Shown here: positions 7,869-16,296 of the stretch, piece by piece | How positions within the stretch are numbered: position 1 is the stretch's first letter | How the letters are laid out: each line of letters starts with the position of its first letter | Source of the DNA: Verrucomicrobiales bacterium | Lineage (GTDB): Bacteria > Verrucomicrobiota > Verrucomicrobiia > Limisphaerales > J093 | Assembly (NCBI GenBank): GCA_024233305.1 | Contig: JACKPV010000036.1 | Location: forward strand, 96,943 to 160,942 | DNA: 64,000 nt | Direction: 5' to 3' | Position numbers and translations under genes: made by a program | The notes under the pieces: generated by a model | Database searches by the model: none | What the model was told of the DNA's origin: nothing | What the model saw: the letters and a program-made list of their open reading frames with translations, nothing else

Positions 7869-9695
7869 ATGCCAGCCACCGCCGCCATGCCGCCCAGCGA
7901 ATCTGCTCCCGTCGCGCCCGCCTCTCCGGTCCGGCTGGCCGCCTGGCGGGTCGATGCGGAATGCGCCTACGCCCCGGTGCGGGACGCCACGCGGTCGGCC
8001 CGGGCGTTCATGGAGGCACAGGGTCTTTCCAGGGCCGAGACCGCGGCCTGGGAACTGGCCCTGGTCGAGGCGGCGAACAACGCCGTCCAGCATGCCACCG
8101 GGCCGGGTCGGCGGCAGCCGGTGAGGTTCGAGGTCCTGTGCGACGAGCGGGGCGTCGAGGTGCGCTTGACGGATCACACGCCCGGGTTCGACTGGCCGGA
8201 CGATCCGTCACTGCCGGAGCCCGAGTCGGAAAGCGGTCGCGGGCTGTTCTTGATCCGCGCCCTGGTGGACGCCACGGAGTATCTCCGCGGCCCGGGCGCG
8301 AATGTGCTGGTGCTGCGCCGCATGCGGGAACTCTCCGAGGCAGGGGAGCGCGGCGGGATGCGGGACGACCCGCAGGAATTGGCGCAACGACTGGCGGAAT
8401 GCGAGGCGGCGCTCACGAACATGACCAGTGAGCTGGCCTCCAGTTACGAGAGCCTCACCGCGCTGTTTCGCTATTCGGCGGAGCTGGGGGCGGGCGGGGA
8501 CTTGAAGGACTTTGCCGGACGGCTGGTGTCGGACCTGCTGCTGGTCGCGGGCGCGGATCACGCGGTCGTCCGCCTGTTCCACCCCGAGCCGCCGCGGCTG
8601 GAGCTTTTCCTGACGGCGCCGCCGGGGGACCGCTTTGCGGATGACGTCCTGTTGTCGCACGAGCACGGCTGCACGGAGTGCCAGGCTCTGGCGACCCGGC
8701 AGGACATCTGGTTCAAGCCGGTCGGGGGTGACGGCGAGGGCGGGAGATCCTGTGGCGGCGCGAGTGGCAGCGGTCTGACCGGGATCTGCCACCCGTTCTT
8801 CGCGGACGGCAAACCGGTGGGGACCGTGAGCCTGGTCCGGGAGGGATCCGACCAGTCGTTTACCGCGGCGCAGATCAGTCTCCTCCACACCTTCGTGGAT
8901 TTCCTCGGCATCCAGATCACAAACGCGCGGTTGCTCGAGGCACGCACCCAGGCGCGGCTGGTCGAGCGGGAACTCGAAATTGCCGCCGAGATCCAGCGGG
9001 CCCTGCTGCCGGCGTCGTTGCCGAGCTGCCCGCCGTTCGAATTGGCGGCCTCCGCCGAGGCGGCCCGGCAGGTCGGCGGGGACTTCTACGACGCCCGGCC
9101 CGCCGGTCCGGGCGGGCTCTTCGTGGTGATTGCGGACGTGATGGGCAAGGGTGTCCCAGCGGCGTTTTTTGCTTCCATGCTGCGGAACGCGGTCCGCTGC
9201 TTGCAGCCGCTTTACGCCCACCCGGGCCGCTTGCTTACCAAGCTCAACCGCGGGCTCTTCGAGGATCTGTCCCGGGTGGACATGTTCGCCACGGTGCAGG
9301 TGGCCTACCTCGACGCCGTCAGCGCCGCGGTGGTCACCGCCAGCGCGGGCCATTCCCCCCCGCTGCTCTGCACCGCCGAGGGACGCATGGAACGGGTCGA
9401 CGCTGCGGGTCTGCCGCTGGGCATCGAACCGGGGACCATCTATGAGGAAACCCGCATGCCACTGGCGCCGGGCTCGTGGGCGTTGCTTTACACCGACGGG
9501 CTGACGGAAGCCCGGGCCCCGGACGGCGCGCTCTTCGGTGAAGCCCGCCTCACCGCCTGGTTGAACCGGCGGGAAGGCCTGCGCGCGTCGGCGACGGCGC
9601 GGCGGGACGATCTGTTGCGCACCCTGGCCGGCTATCGCAAGGGCACGCCGGCCGCCGACGATGAGACCTTCATTCTTGTTTGCCACCGACCATGA
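7869..9695 (+). CDS. SpoIIE-type PP2C phosphatase with N-terminal anti-sigma-kinase-like ATPase and GAF domain
   Basis: A 608-residue cytoplasmic regulator. Residues ~25-150 form a GHKL ATPase of the RsbW/SpoIIAB class (N box with Glu67 and Asn71 in VEAANNA; ESGRGLFLI at 121-129). A coiled-coil linker (~165-195) and a GAF domain (~205-350) follow. The C-terminal PPM/SpoIIE phosphatase keeps its metal aspartates: Asp405 and Asp408 (VGGDFYD), Asp423 (IADVMGKG) and Asp543 (YTDGLTEA). It could therefore both phosphorylate and dephosphorylate a STAS partner, most likely the adjacent STAS protein or the two STAS domains on the GT26 fusion. The next gene, a response regulator, overlaps its stop. The signal read by GAF is unknown. 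Confidence 0.93.
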   Translation: MPATAAMPPSESAPVAPASPVRLAAWRVDAECAYAPVRDATRSARAFMEAQGLSRAETAAWELALVEAANNAVQHATGPGRRQPVRFEVLCDERGVEVRLTDHTPGFDWPDDPSLPEPESESGRGLFLIRALVDATEYLRGPGANVLVLRRMRELSEAGERGGMRDDPQELAQRLAECEAALTNMTSELASSYESLTALFRYSAELGAGGDLKDFAGRLVSDLLLVAGADHAVVRLFHPEPPRLELFLTAPPGDRFADDVLLSHEHGCTECQALATRQDIWFKPVGGDGEGGRSCGGASGSGLTGICHPFFADGKPVGTVSLVREGSDQSFTAAQISLLHTFVDFLGIQITNARLLEARTQARLVERELEIAAEIQRALLPASLPSCPPFELAASAEAARQVGGDFYDARPAGPGGLFVVIADVMGKGVPAAFFASMLRNAVRCLQPLYAHPGRLLTKLNRGLFEDLSRVDMFATVQVAYLDAVSAAVVTASAGHSPPLLCTAEGRMERVDAAGLPLGIEPGTIYEETRMPLAPGSWALLYTDGLTEARAPDGALFGEARLTAWLNRREGLRASATARRDDLLRTLAGYRKGTPAADDETFILVCHRP

Positions 9696-10120
9696 ATACG
9701 AACCCAAACACCCGAATCCTGGTCGCCGATGACGAGCTCTTCATGCTACGGCTGCTGGAGGCGACCTTCCGCAAGGGCGGCCACGAGGTCATCCTGAGCC
9801 GCAATGGCACGGAGGCCCTCGCGGCTGCCGAGGAGGCTTCGCCCGCCTTGATCGTGATGGATGTCATGATGCCTGGCCTTGACGGCCTGGCGGCGATCCG
9901 GCAGCTCAAGGAATCTCCCGGCACCCGGCACATCCCGGTGATCGTCCTTTCCTCGAAGGGCCAGGCCCTCACCGAGGTCGAGGCGGTCGAATCCGGCGCC
10001 GCGCTGTTCCTGACCAAGCCCTTCAGTCCGACCTACCTCCTCGAGGCAGTCCGGAAGCTGCTGGAACATTCCGCCGACGAGGTTCCGTCCGAGGCCGTCT
10101 CCTGCGAAGCGGCCCACTGA
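9692..10120 (+). CDS. Single-domain response regulator (CheY-like receiver)
   Basis: A 142-residue receiver with no output domain. The acidic pair (VADDE), phospho-acceptor Asp57 in VMDVMMPG, the Ser/Thr position (VLSSKG) and the Lys in FLTKPF are all present, so it should be phosphorylatable. It overlaps the phosphatase stop by ATGA. It is the only stand-alone receiver in the operon and could be the acceptor from the HPt of the H-NOX-associated kinase, or could act on the SpoIIE-type protein; both ideas are inference. The last ~20 residues are a variable tail. Confidence 0.93.
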   Translation: MNTNPNTRILVADDELFMLRLLEATFRKGGHEVILSRNGTEALAAAEEASPALIVMDVMMPGLDGLAAIRQLKESPGTRHIPVIVLSSKGQALTEVEAVESGAALFLTKPFSPTYLLEAVRKLLEHSADEVPSEAVSCEAAH

Positions 10121-10159
10121 AGCGGCCCACCGCCCGCACCCCGGCCACTGCCTGCGATC

Positions 10160-11344
10160 ATGAAGACCACGCTTCCGCTGTTCATCATGATCGACGCCAT
10201 GGGCTGGGAGATACTGCGGGACGACCCGTTCGGATCCTCCTTCGCGCCCGTGCGCAAGCGGCTCGAGTCGGTCTTCGGCTACAGCTCGACCTGCGTCCCG
10301 TCGATCCTCAGCGGTCGCTGGCCGGTGGAGCACCGCAACTGGTGCTACTTCGTCTACGATCCCGCGCGCTCGCCCTTCCGTTCCCTGCGGCCGCTCCGCT
10401 GGTTGCCGGCCGCCATCACAAGCCGCCGGATTTTCCGCCGCTGGCTCACGCGGTTCGTGAAGGTGCAGTTGAAATTCCGCGGCTACTTTGACCTGTACAA
10501 CATCCCGTTCCGGCACATTCACCTGTTCGACTTCACCGAAAAGAAGAGTCCCCTCCAGCCGGGTGGCATGAACCGGGGGCCGAACATCTTCGATCGGCTC
10601 ACCGAGCGGCGCATTCCCTATTTTGTCACCGACACGACGCAGTCCGAGGAACGCAACCGTGACGACCTGATCGCCGCCATCACGGCGGAACGCATCGACT
10701 TCGCCTTCCAGTACTGGGCCGGCCTGGACGGCCTGTTGCACCGCGTGGGCAACCAGTCGCCCGAAATCCCCGCCCGGCTGCGCGTTTACGAGGACTGGAT
10801 CCAGCAAGTGCTGGCTGCTGCGCGCGGGCACTACCGGGAGGTCCGGTTGCACATTTTCAGCGATCATGGCATGGCGAACTGCGATGAACTGCTCGACCTG
10901 AAGGCCATCGTTGAAGCCTTGCCGGTGCGCATGGCGGAGGATTATGCCGTGGTCTACGACTCGACGATGGCGCGGTTCTGGTTCTTCAACGAGCGGGCCC
11001 GTGAGCTGATCACCGGCGCGCTGGCGCGGGTGCCGCAGGGGCGGGTTGTGCCGGACGACGAACTCGAGCGGTTGCACGCACGGTTCGAGGACCGCTATTT
11101 CGGCGAACTGATCTTTCTGGTGCAGGAGGGGGTGTTGATCGTGCCCAGCCACATGGGCGAACGCCCCATCCGGGCGATGCACGGCTATCATCCGTCGGAT
11201 CTGCAGAGCTATGCCGCCCTGCTGACCAACCAGCCGTCGATCCCGGACGACGTGACGCACATCCCGCACATCCACCGTCTGATGGAAAACGCCGTTCGCG
11301 CCCTGCCGCCGGGCGGTGCGGCGCGCGAACCTGGAGAACCATGA
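10160..11344 (+). CDS. Alkaline-phosphatase-superfamily phosphodiesterase-like enzyme
   Basis: A 394-residue protein with the metal-site motifs of type I phosphodiesterases/nucleotide pyrophosphatases and related AP-superfamily enzymes: IMIDAMGW (Asp12), a nucleophile region around SSTCVPSILSG (Thr or Ser), FSDHGMA and MHGYHP. It has no signal peptide or obvious membrane helix, so it may be cytoplasmic or use a helper. It sits inside the EPS operon and overlaps the next glycosyltransferase by ATGA. Family members cleave phosphodiesters or transfer phospho groups; decoration of the polysaccharide or its lipid carrier would fit but is inference. Confidence 0.82.
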   Translation: MKTTLPLFIMIDAMGWEILRDDPFGSSFAPVRKRLESVFGYSSTCVPSILSGRWPVEHRNWCYFVYDPARSPFRSLRPLRWLPAAITSRRIFRRWLTRFVKVQLKFRGYFDLYNIPFRHIHLFDFTEKKSPLQPGGMNRGPNIFDRLTERRIPYFVTDTTQSEERNRDDLIAAITAERIDFAFQYWAGLDGLLHRVGNQSPEIPARLRVYEDWIQQVLAAARGHYREVRLHIFSDHGMANCDELLDLKAIVEALPVRMAEDYAVVYDSTMARFWFFNERARELITGALARVPQGRVVPDDELERLHARFEDRYFGELIFLVQEGVLIVPSHMGERPIRAMHGYHPSDLQSYAALLTNQPSIPDDVTHIPHIHRLMENAVRALPPGGAAREPGEP

Positions 11345-12645
11345 ACGACGGTCGACCCTGCAAGATCGTGCACGTGCCCCGGCGGTTTGTCGCCGGCGAG
11401 TGGGGGGGCACGGAAACGGTCGTGCTCGAGGTCTCGCGGCAGCAGCAACGCGCCGGAGGAGACCCGTTGATCGTGACCTCGATGGCGCTGGCCGACCGGC
11501 GGCGCGAGGAGATTGGCGGCGTGCCCGTGCGGCGTCATCCCTATTGCTATCCCTTCCTCGGGCTCAGCGCGGCCGACCGGGCGGCGCTCGACAAGAAGGG
11601 GGGCAACCTGCTTTCCCTCGGCCTGTTTCTCGGTCTGCTGCGCGAACCTGGCGTGCGGCTGTTTCATGCGCACGCCCTCAAACGGCTCGGGGGCGAGGTG
11701 CGGACCGCGGCCCGGTGGCGGCGGAAACCCCTGGTCGTTTCACTGCACGGCGGGGTGTTCGACGTGCCCGCCGCCGAGCTGGGAACGATGCTCAAGCCTA
11801 TCGAGCGCAAGCTGGAATGGGGCCGGCCCTTCGGCGCCTTGTTCGGTTCCCGGCGCGTGCTCGAGGATGCCGACCAGGTGATCTGCGTGGGCCGGAGCGA
11901 ACTCGAGCGCGCCCGCCAGGAACTCACCCACGACCGCGTCGCCTACCTGCCGAACGGCGTCGACTGCGCGAAGTTCTCGCGGCCCGACGGCGCCGCCTTT
12001 CGGGTCCGACACGGGATTCCTCCGGATGCGTTCCTCGTGCTGACCCTCAGCCGCATCGATGCGCAAAAGAACCAGCGGTTGCTGCTCGAGGCGCTGGTCC
12101 GGTCGGAGCTTGCGGACGCGGGCGTCCGGCTGTTGTTGATCGGTCCGGAAACGCAACCCGACTACGCCGCGGGTCTGCGGCAGTTCATCCTCGAACACGG
12201 GTTGCAGGACCGGGTCCGGATGCTTCCCGGCCTGCGCAACGACAGCCCGGACCTGGTCAATGCCTACGGCGCGGCGGATCTCTTCGTGCTGCCGTCGATC
12301 CATGAGCCGTTCGGGATCGTGGTCCTCGAGGCGTGGAGCGCGGGGCTGCCCGTGGTGGCGAGTCGGGTCGGCGGATTGCAGGCATTGATCCGCGACGGCG
12401 AGACGGGACGCTTCTTCGACCCGAATGCCGCGGCTGCCGCCGATGATCTGGCCGCGCTCATCGCGCGCCTGGCCACCGATCCCGAAGGGCGACGACGGCT
12501 GGGCGAAGCGGGGCGCGAGGAAGCCCGAACGCAGTACGATTGGGTTCGCATCCACGAGCAGCTCGAGGCCCTTTACCGCCGGGCGGAGGAACATGCCCGG
12601 TGGCGTCACGGAGGAGGCAGAGGGGGAAAGGGGGCGGCGGCATGA
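11341..12645 (+). CDS. Glycosyltransferase family 4
   Basis: A 434-residue GT-B enzyme. The N-terminal domain has the GT4 glycine loop (WGGTETVVLE). The C-terminal domain has LTLSRIDAQKNQRLLLEAL, LIGPE, and the donor-binding EPFGIVVLEAWSAGLPVVAS with conserved Glu residues. VAYLPNGVDCAKF marks the domain junction. It should transfer a sugar from a nucleotide donor, with retention of anomeric configuration, to the growing lipid-linked repeat. It overlaps both neighbours by ATGA. The extreme C-terminus (HARWRHGGGRGGKGAAA) is low-complexity and probably disordered. Confidence 0.92.
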   Translation: MNDGRPCKIVHVPRRFVAGEWGGTETVVLEVSRQQQRAGGDPLIVTSMALADRRREEIGGVPVRRHPYCYPFLGLSAADRAALDKKGGNLLSLGLFLGLLREPGVRLFHAHALKRLGGEVRTAARWRRKPLVVSLHGGVFDVPAAELGTMLKPIERKLEWGRPFGALFGSRRVLEDADQVICVGRSELERARQELTHDRVAYLPNGVDCAKFSRPDGAAFRVRHGIPPDAFLVLTLSRIDAQKNQRLLLEALVRSELADAGVRLLLIGPETQPDYAAGLRQFILEHGLQDRVRMLPGLRNDSPDLVNAYGAADLFVLPSIHEPFGIVVLEAWSAGLPVVASRVGGLQALIRDGETGRFFDPNAAAAADDLAALIARLATDPEGRRRLGEAGREEARTQYDWVRIHEQLEALYRRAEEHARWRHGGGRGGKGAAA

Positions 12646-14207
12646 ACCGCGAGGAAGTGCGCCGCAACGTGATCCGGAGCACGGTGTCCGGGTATGTCCG
12701 CCTGGTGGTCCGCATGGGGCTGGGGCTGGTGACGTTCCGGTTGCTGTACCAGGGGTTGACCCGGGAGCAGTTCGGCTTCTGGTCCTTGCTGTGGGCCATC
12801 TTCGGTTACGGGATCCTGCTGGACTTCGGCTTCGGTTACGCGGCGCAGAAGCGCGTGGCGGAGCTGATGGTCCGGCAGGATTGGGAGGCGCTCAGCCGGG
12901 TGTTGAGCACGATCTTCTTCTTTTACGCCGGGGCTGCCTTGGTGGCCGTGGTCGCGGGGGTTCTCGGTTCGGATTTTCTGATCGGGCTGTTCAAGGTAAG
13001 CGAAGCCTCGCGTGCGAGCTTCCGACTGGTACTGGTGGTCTTTCTGGTGGGGATCGGCCTGGCATTTCCCATGGGGATCTTCCCCGAGGTGCTCCAGGGC
13101 CAGCAACGCATCATGGCGGCAAACAACCTGCAAGTGGTCTCGACGGTGGCGAACTTCATTTGCGTGGGGATGGTCGTCTGGTTCCGGCTCGGCTTCCTGG
13201 TCCTGGTCGTGTTGTCCCTGCTCTGCATGCTGATTCCCTATGCGTGGGCCGCGGTGCTGGCGTTGCGGGCGATGCCCGGCGTGCGGTTGCGACCGGGCCT
13301 GTTTTCGCGGCGGGCGCTGTTCGATACCGGCCGGTTCAGCGTGTTCGCCTACGCCAACACGCTCAGCAACGTGCTGCGCAACAAGACGGATCAGCCGGTG
13401 ATCGGCTCCGTGCTCGGGGTGGCTGCGGTGGCGCCGTTCCAGGCCGGCAGCAAGGTCGGGGAGATGTTCGGCCAGCTCACCCGGCAAATTGCCGATGTGC
13501 TGTCGCCCACCGCGGCCCACCTGCACGCCCGCGGCGACCGCGAGGCCCTGCGGGACATGCTGATCGACGGCATGCGCTTCAGCGTGCTCGCCGCGACGCC
13601 GCTCTACATCCTCATGGCGGCGTACCTCGAGGGGTTGATCCGGGTGTTGACCGGGGTGCGGGAACCCGGACCCGAAATGGTGCTGGCCGGGCAGTTGCTG
13701 TTGTTCTGGTATTACTCGCTGGTCCTGACGCACTGGGTGTTCAAACGGATGTTCATGATGGCCGGGCAGGAGCGGCGCATGATGTGGCAGGGGGTCGGGG
13801 AAGCCGCGTTGAACCTGGCCCTCAGCATCGTCCTGACGATCGCGCTCCACAGCATCGTCGGGGTGGCCCTCGGTTCGGTGATTCCGACCTGCATCCTGGG
13901 TTGGACCGTGCTTTGGGGGTGGGCGGCGAAGGAAGCGGGGCTCGGCCGTTGGGCGCTCTTCCGACGGGTGGTGCTGCCCGCGTGGATCGGCTGCCTGCCG
14001 ATGATCGCCCTGGCGGCGGCGTTCCGACTGCAGCCCTGGTGGGCCAGCGGAGCAACCACCTGGCGGGTGCTGGGCGAGGGCGCGCTGGTTGGTGGTGCGG
14101 GGTTGGTCGGACTTTGGTTCTCCGCTTTCACCCCGGACGACCGGGCGCGCGTGATGACGAAACTGGGCGGCCGGTTCACCGCCGCAACCCGGGGGCAAAC
14201 CGCATGA
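12642..14207 (+). CDS. Polysaccharide flippase, Wzx/MATE-like (oligosaccharyl-lipid transporter)
   Basis: A 521-residue polytopic membrane protein with about 12-14 hydrophobic segments. It begins with the usual amphipathic start and first helix (RNVIRSTVSGYVRLVVRMG). The layout, and the charged loops with YANTLSNVLRNKTDQPVIG, match Wzx-type polysaccharide transport proteins, which move the undecaprenyl-linked repeat across the inner membrane. ATG 12642 overlaps the preceding GT4 stop; the longer upstream frame is a shadow of that GT4. It ends with ATGA overlapping the next glycosyltransferase. Together with the Wzy-like protein at 19792-21210 it indicates a Wzx/Wzy-dependent pathway. Confidence 0.9.
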   Translation: MNREEVRRNVIRSTVSGYVRLVVRMGLGLVTFRLLYQGLTREQFGFWSLLWAIFGYGILLDFGFGYAAQKRVAELMVRQDWEALSRVLSTIFFFYAGAALVAVVAGVLGSDFLIGLFKVSEASRASFRLVLVVFLVGIGLAFPMGIFPEVLQGQQRIMAANNLQVVSTVANFICVGMVVWFRLGFLVLVVLSLLCMLIPYAWAAVLALRAMPGVRLRPGLFSRRALFDTGRFSVFAYANTLSNVLRNKTDQPVIGSVLGVAAVAPFQAGSKVGEMFGQLTRQIADVLSPTAAHLHARGDREALRDMLIDGMRFSVLAATPLYILMAAYLEGLIRVLTGVREPGPEMVLAGQLLLFWYYSLVLTHWVFKRMFMMAGQERRMMWQGVGEAALNLALSIVLTIALHSIVGVALGSVIPTCILGWTVLWGWAAKEAGLGRWALFRRVVLPAWIGCLPMIALAAAFRLQPWWASGATTWRVLGEGALVGGAGLVGLWFSAFTPDDRARVMTKLGGRFTAATRGQTA

Positions 14208-15412
14208 GCCGCCGGCGCGTCCTTTTCCTCGACACTCCCTTCGCCCACGAGGCCGGGGGCGACAAAAACCGCAGCCGTTTCCTCTGGTCCGCGCTGCAGG
14301 CGCAGGGCGGGGTCGACTGGGCCTGCATTCGTCCCCACCCGCCGGGATCGCCATTGGTGCCGAAACCGCTGGAAGGCGGGGTGGTCCCGGTGGTCGAACT
14401 GCCGGCGAATCCCGGACGCGGGCTGCAATCGGAATCCGTGCTGGCCTTCACCCCGGCGGCGCAGGCGGCGTTTGACCGCACCCTGGCGGACGGGGGCTAC
14501 GATCTCGTGCTCGCGCGTTTCCACGCGCCCTGGGAACTCTGCCGTCAGGCGGCAACGCACGCGGCGCGACCGGCGGTGGCTGTCGATCTGGACATGGTTT
14601 CCTCCCGCCTTGTCGCTCTCGCGTGGCGGCAGGAGCCAACCTTCCGCCGCCGCTGGTTCCTGTTCGAGAAGTGGAAGCTCGAGCGCCTCGAACGCCGGTT
14701 GCTCGAGCAGCCCTGGCTGGTCTGGTTCAGCAACGCCGCCGAACTCGAAGCCGTTGCGGCCCGTGTTCCCGGGCGTCGTCGGCGCGCCGTCACCGCCGAA
14801 CTGCCGAACGTCATGCCGGCGTCCGCCCCCCTGCGTGACCTCCCGCGCGAGCCCGTCATCCTGTTCTTCGGCAGCCTGAACTCGTCGGCCAATCTCGACG
14901 CCTTCCGTTACCTCATGGACGACCTGTTTCCGCGGCTGGAAGCGGATCTCCGGCGCCATGGCGTGACCATCCGCGTCGTGGGCAAGAACCCGCCGGCGTG
15001 GTTTGCCGAGCGGGTGCGCGCGGCCGGCGCCGGCCGGATCGAGCTTGCCGGGGCGGTGGATTCGATGGAACGGGCCATTGCCGCTGCCCGGTTCGTGTTC
15101 CTCCCCTTGCGCGTGGCCAGCGGCACGCGCACCCGCATTCTCGAGGCGGCCGCCCAGGAGCGGGCGGTGGTCACCACCACCATTGGGGCGGAGGGGATCG
15201 ACGTGGGTGACGGCGCCCGGGTGCGCGACACGCCCGAGGCGCTGGCGGACGCGGTGCGCGAACTGCTGGCCGAACCGGCGCTGGCCGACCGCCTGGGACA
15301 GAAGCTGCACGCCCGTTGCGTCGCGCGGTACACGCCGGACGCGGTCGCGGGCAAGCTGGCGGCCGACCTTGACCGATTTCTGGTCAAGCACGCGCCGGAG
15401 GGGGGAGCATGA
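14204..15412 (+). CDS. Glycosyltransferase, GT4-like (GT-B fold)
   Basis: A 402-residue GT-B protein of the type with an N-terminal RVLFLDTPFAHEAGGDKNRS start. The C-terminal half has ILFFGSLNSSANLDAFRYL, IRVVGKNPP, and the donor-binding segment PLRVASGTRTRILEAAAQERAVVTT (cited in part: RTRILEAAAQERAVVTT). This is the arrangement seen in sugar transferases of the PEP-CTERM/EpsH-linked and related clusters. It overlaps the flippase gene upstream and the GT2 gene downstream by 4 nt. It acts in the cytoplasm on the EPS lipid intermediate. Donor unknown. Confidence 0.88.
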   Translation: MSRRRVLFLDTPFAHEAGGDKNRSRFLWSALQAQGGVDWACIRPHPPGSPLVPKPLEGGVVPVVELPANPGRGLQSESVLAFTPAAQAAFDRTLADGGYDLVLARFHAPWELCRQAATHAARPAVAVDLDMVSSRLVALAWRQEPTFRRRWFLFEKWKLERLERRLLEQPWLVWFSNAAELEAVAARVPGRRRRAVTAELPNVMPASAPLRDLPREPVILFFGSLNSSANLDAFRYLMDDLFPRLEADLRRHGVTIRVVGKNPPAWFAERVRAAGAGRIELAGAVDSMERAIAAARFVFLPLRVASGTRTRILEAAAQERAVVTTTIGAEGIDVGDGARVRDTPEALADAVRELLAEPALADRLGQKLHARCVARYTPDAVAGKLAADLDRFLVKHAPEGGA

Positions 15413-16296
15413 GCGCGAAGCCGCCGGCCGTCAGCATCATCATGCGGTCCTACAACGAGGGTTGGGCGTTGCGGGAAACGCTTCCCGCCCTGGCGGGGCA
15501 GGCCTTTGACCGGTGGGAGCTGATCGTCATCGATTCCGGTTCGACGGATGGTTCTCAGGAGTTGATCCGGGCGGCGTGCCCGGCGCACTTCGTGCAGCTC
15601 ACCCCGGCGGAATACAACCCCAGCCGGGTGATGAACCAGGGTTTCGAGCTGGCGCGCACCGGCTTTGGGATCTTCCTCAACGCGGACGCGACGCCCCAGG
15701 GACCGGCCTGGCTCGGGCCGCTGGTGGAGGCACTGCAGTCGCCGCGCGTGGCGGCCTGTTTCGGCCGGCAGATTCCGCGGCCGGACTGTCAGGCGGTGTT
15801 TGCCTGCGACTACGACCGGTGTTTCGGGCCGGAGCGTGAATCGGCCCGTTGGGAGCATTTTTTCAGCATGGTAAGCAGCGGTCTGCGCCGCGACGTCTGG
15901 GAACGGCGGGGATTTCGCGAGGATCTGCAATATGCCGAGGACGACGAGTACACCCGGTGGTGCCGGGCCCGGGGTTACGAGGTGGTCTATGTGCCGGAAT
16001 CAGTCGCCATGCATTCGCACAATTACACCCCGGAACAGGCATACAAGCGCGCTTTCGGGGACGCCCGGGCCCAGGCCGCCTCATGGCGTGGGACACGTGG
16101 CGATTTCAACTTTCTCCGCACGGTGCTGATCGGGTGGTTGCAGGACTTCCGCAAGGACGTCCGGTTTTGCGTCCGGGAGGGGCGGCTGGGGGAACTCGCG
16201 CAGGCGGCGCGCATCCGGTGGCGGCAGCGCCGTGGCCGGCTGGCGGGATTCGGGCAGGGATGGTCGGACTATCGGGAGAAAGGCACGGCTACGTGA
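15409..16296 (+). CDS. Glycosyltransferase family 2 (rhamnosyltransferase-like)
   Basis: A 295-residue GT-A enzyme. It opens with VSIIMRSYNEG, then LIVIDSGSTDGS, and has the DxD-type NADATPQG metal/nucleotide site, followed by YAEDDEYTRWCRARGYEVVYVP with the likely catalytic acidic residues. These are the conserved blocks of inverting GT2 transferases; the pattern resembles rhamnosyltransferases but the sugar is not certain. The C-terminal ~50 residues are basic and probably membrane-associated. It overlaps its upstream neighbour by ATGA and its downstream neighbour by GTGA. Confidence 0.9.
   Translation: MSAKPPAVSIIMRSYNEGWALRETLPALAGQAFDRWELIVIDSGSTDGSQELIRAACPAHFVQLTPAEYNPSRVMNQGFELARTGFGIFLNADATPQGPAWLGPLVEALQSPRVAACFGRQIPRPDCQAVFACDYDRCFGPERESARWEHFFSMVSSGLRRDVWERRGFREDLQYAEDDEYTRWCRARGYEVVYVPESVAMHSHNYTPEQAYKRAFGDARAQAASWRGTRGDFNFLRTVLIGWLQDFRKDVRFCVREGRLGELAQAARIRWRQRRGRLAGFGQGWSDYREKGTAT

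Noticed and set aside
10109..10130. Short tandem GAAGCGGCCCAC repeat at the end of the response regulator gene
   Set aside because: Only two 12-bp copies spanning the stop codon; too little to call a functional repeat.
12425..14203. Plus-strand frame upstream of the GT4 at 14204
   Set aside because: It is in frame with the GT4 gene but shadows the flippase gene; the real start is the ATGA overlap at 14204.
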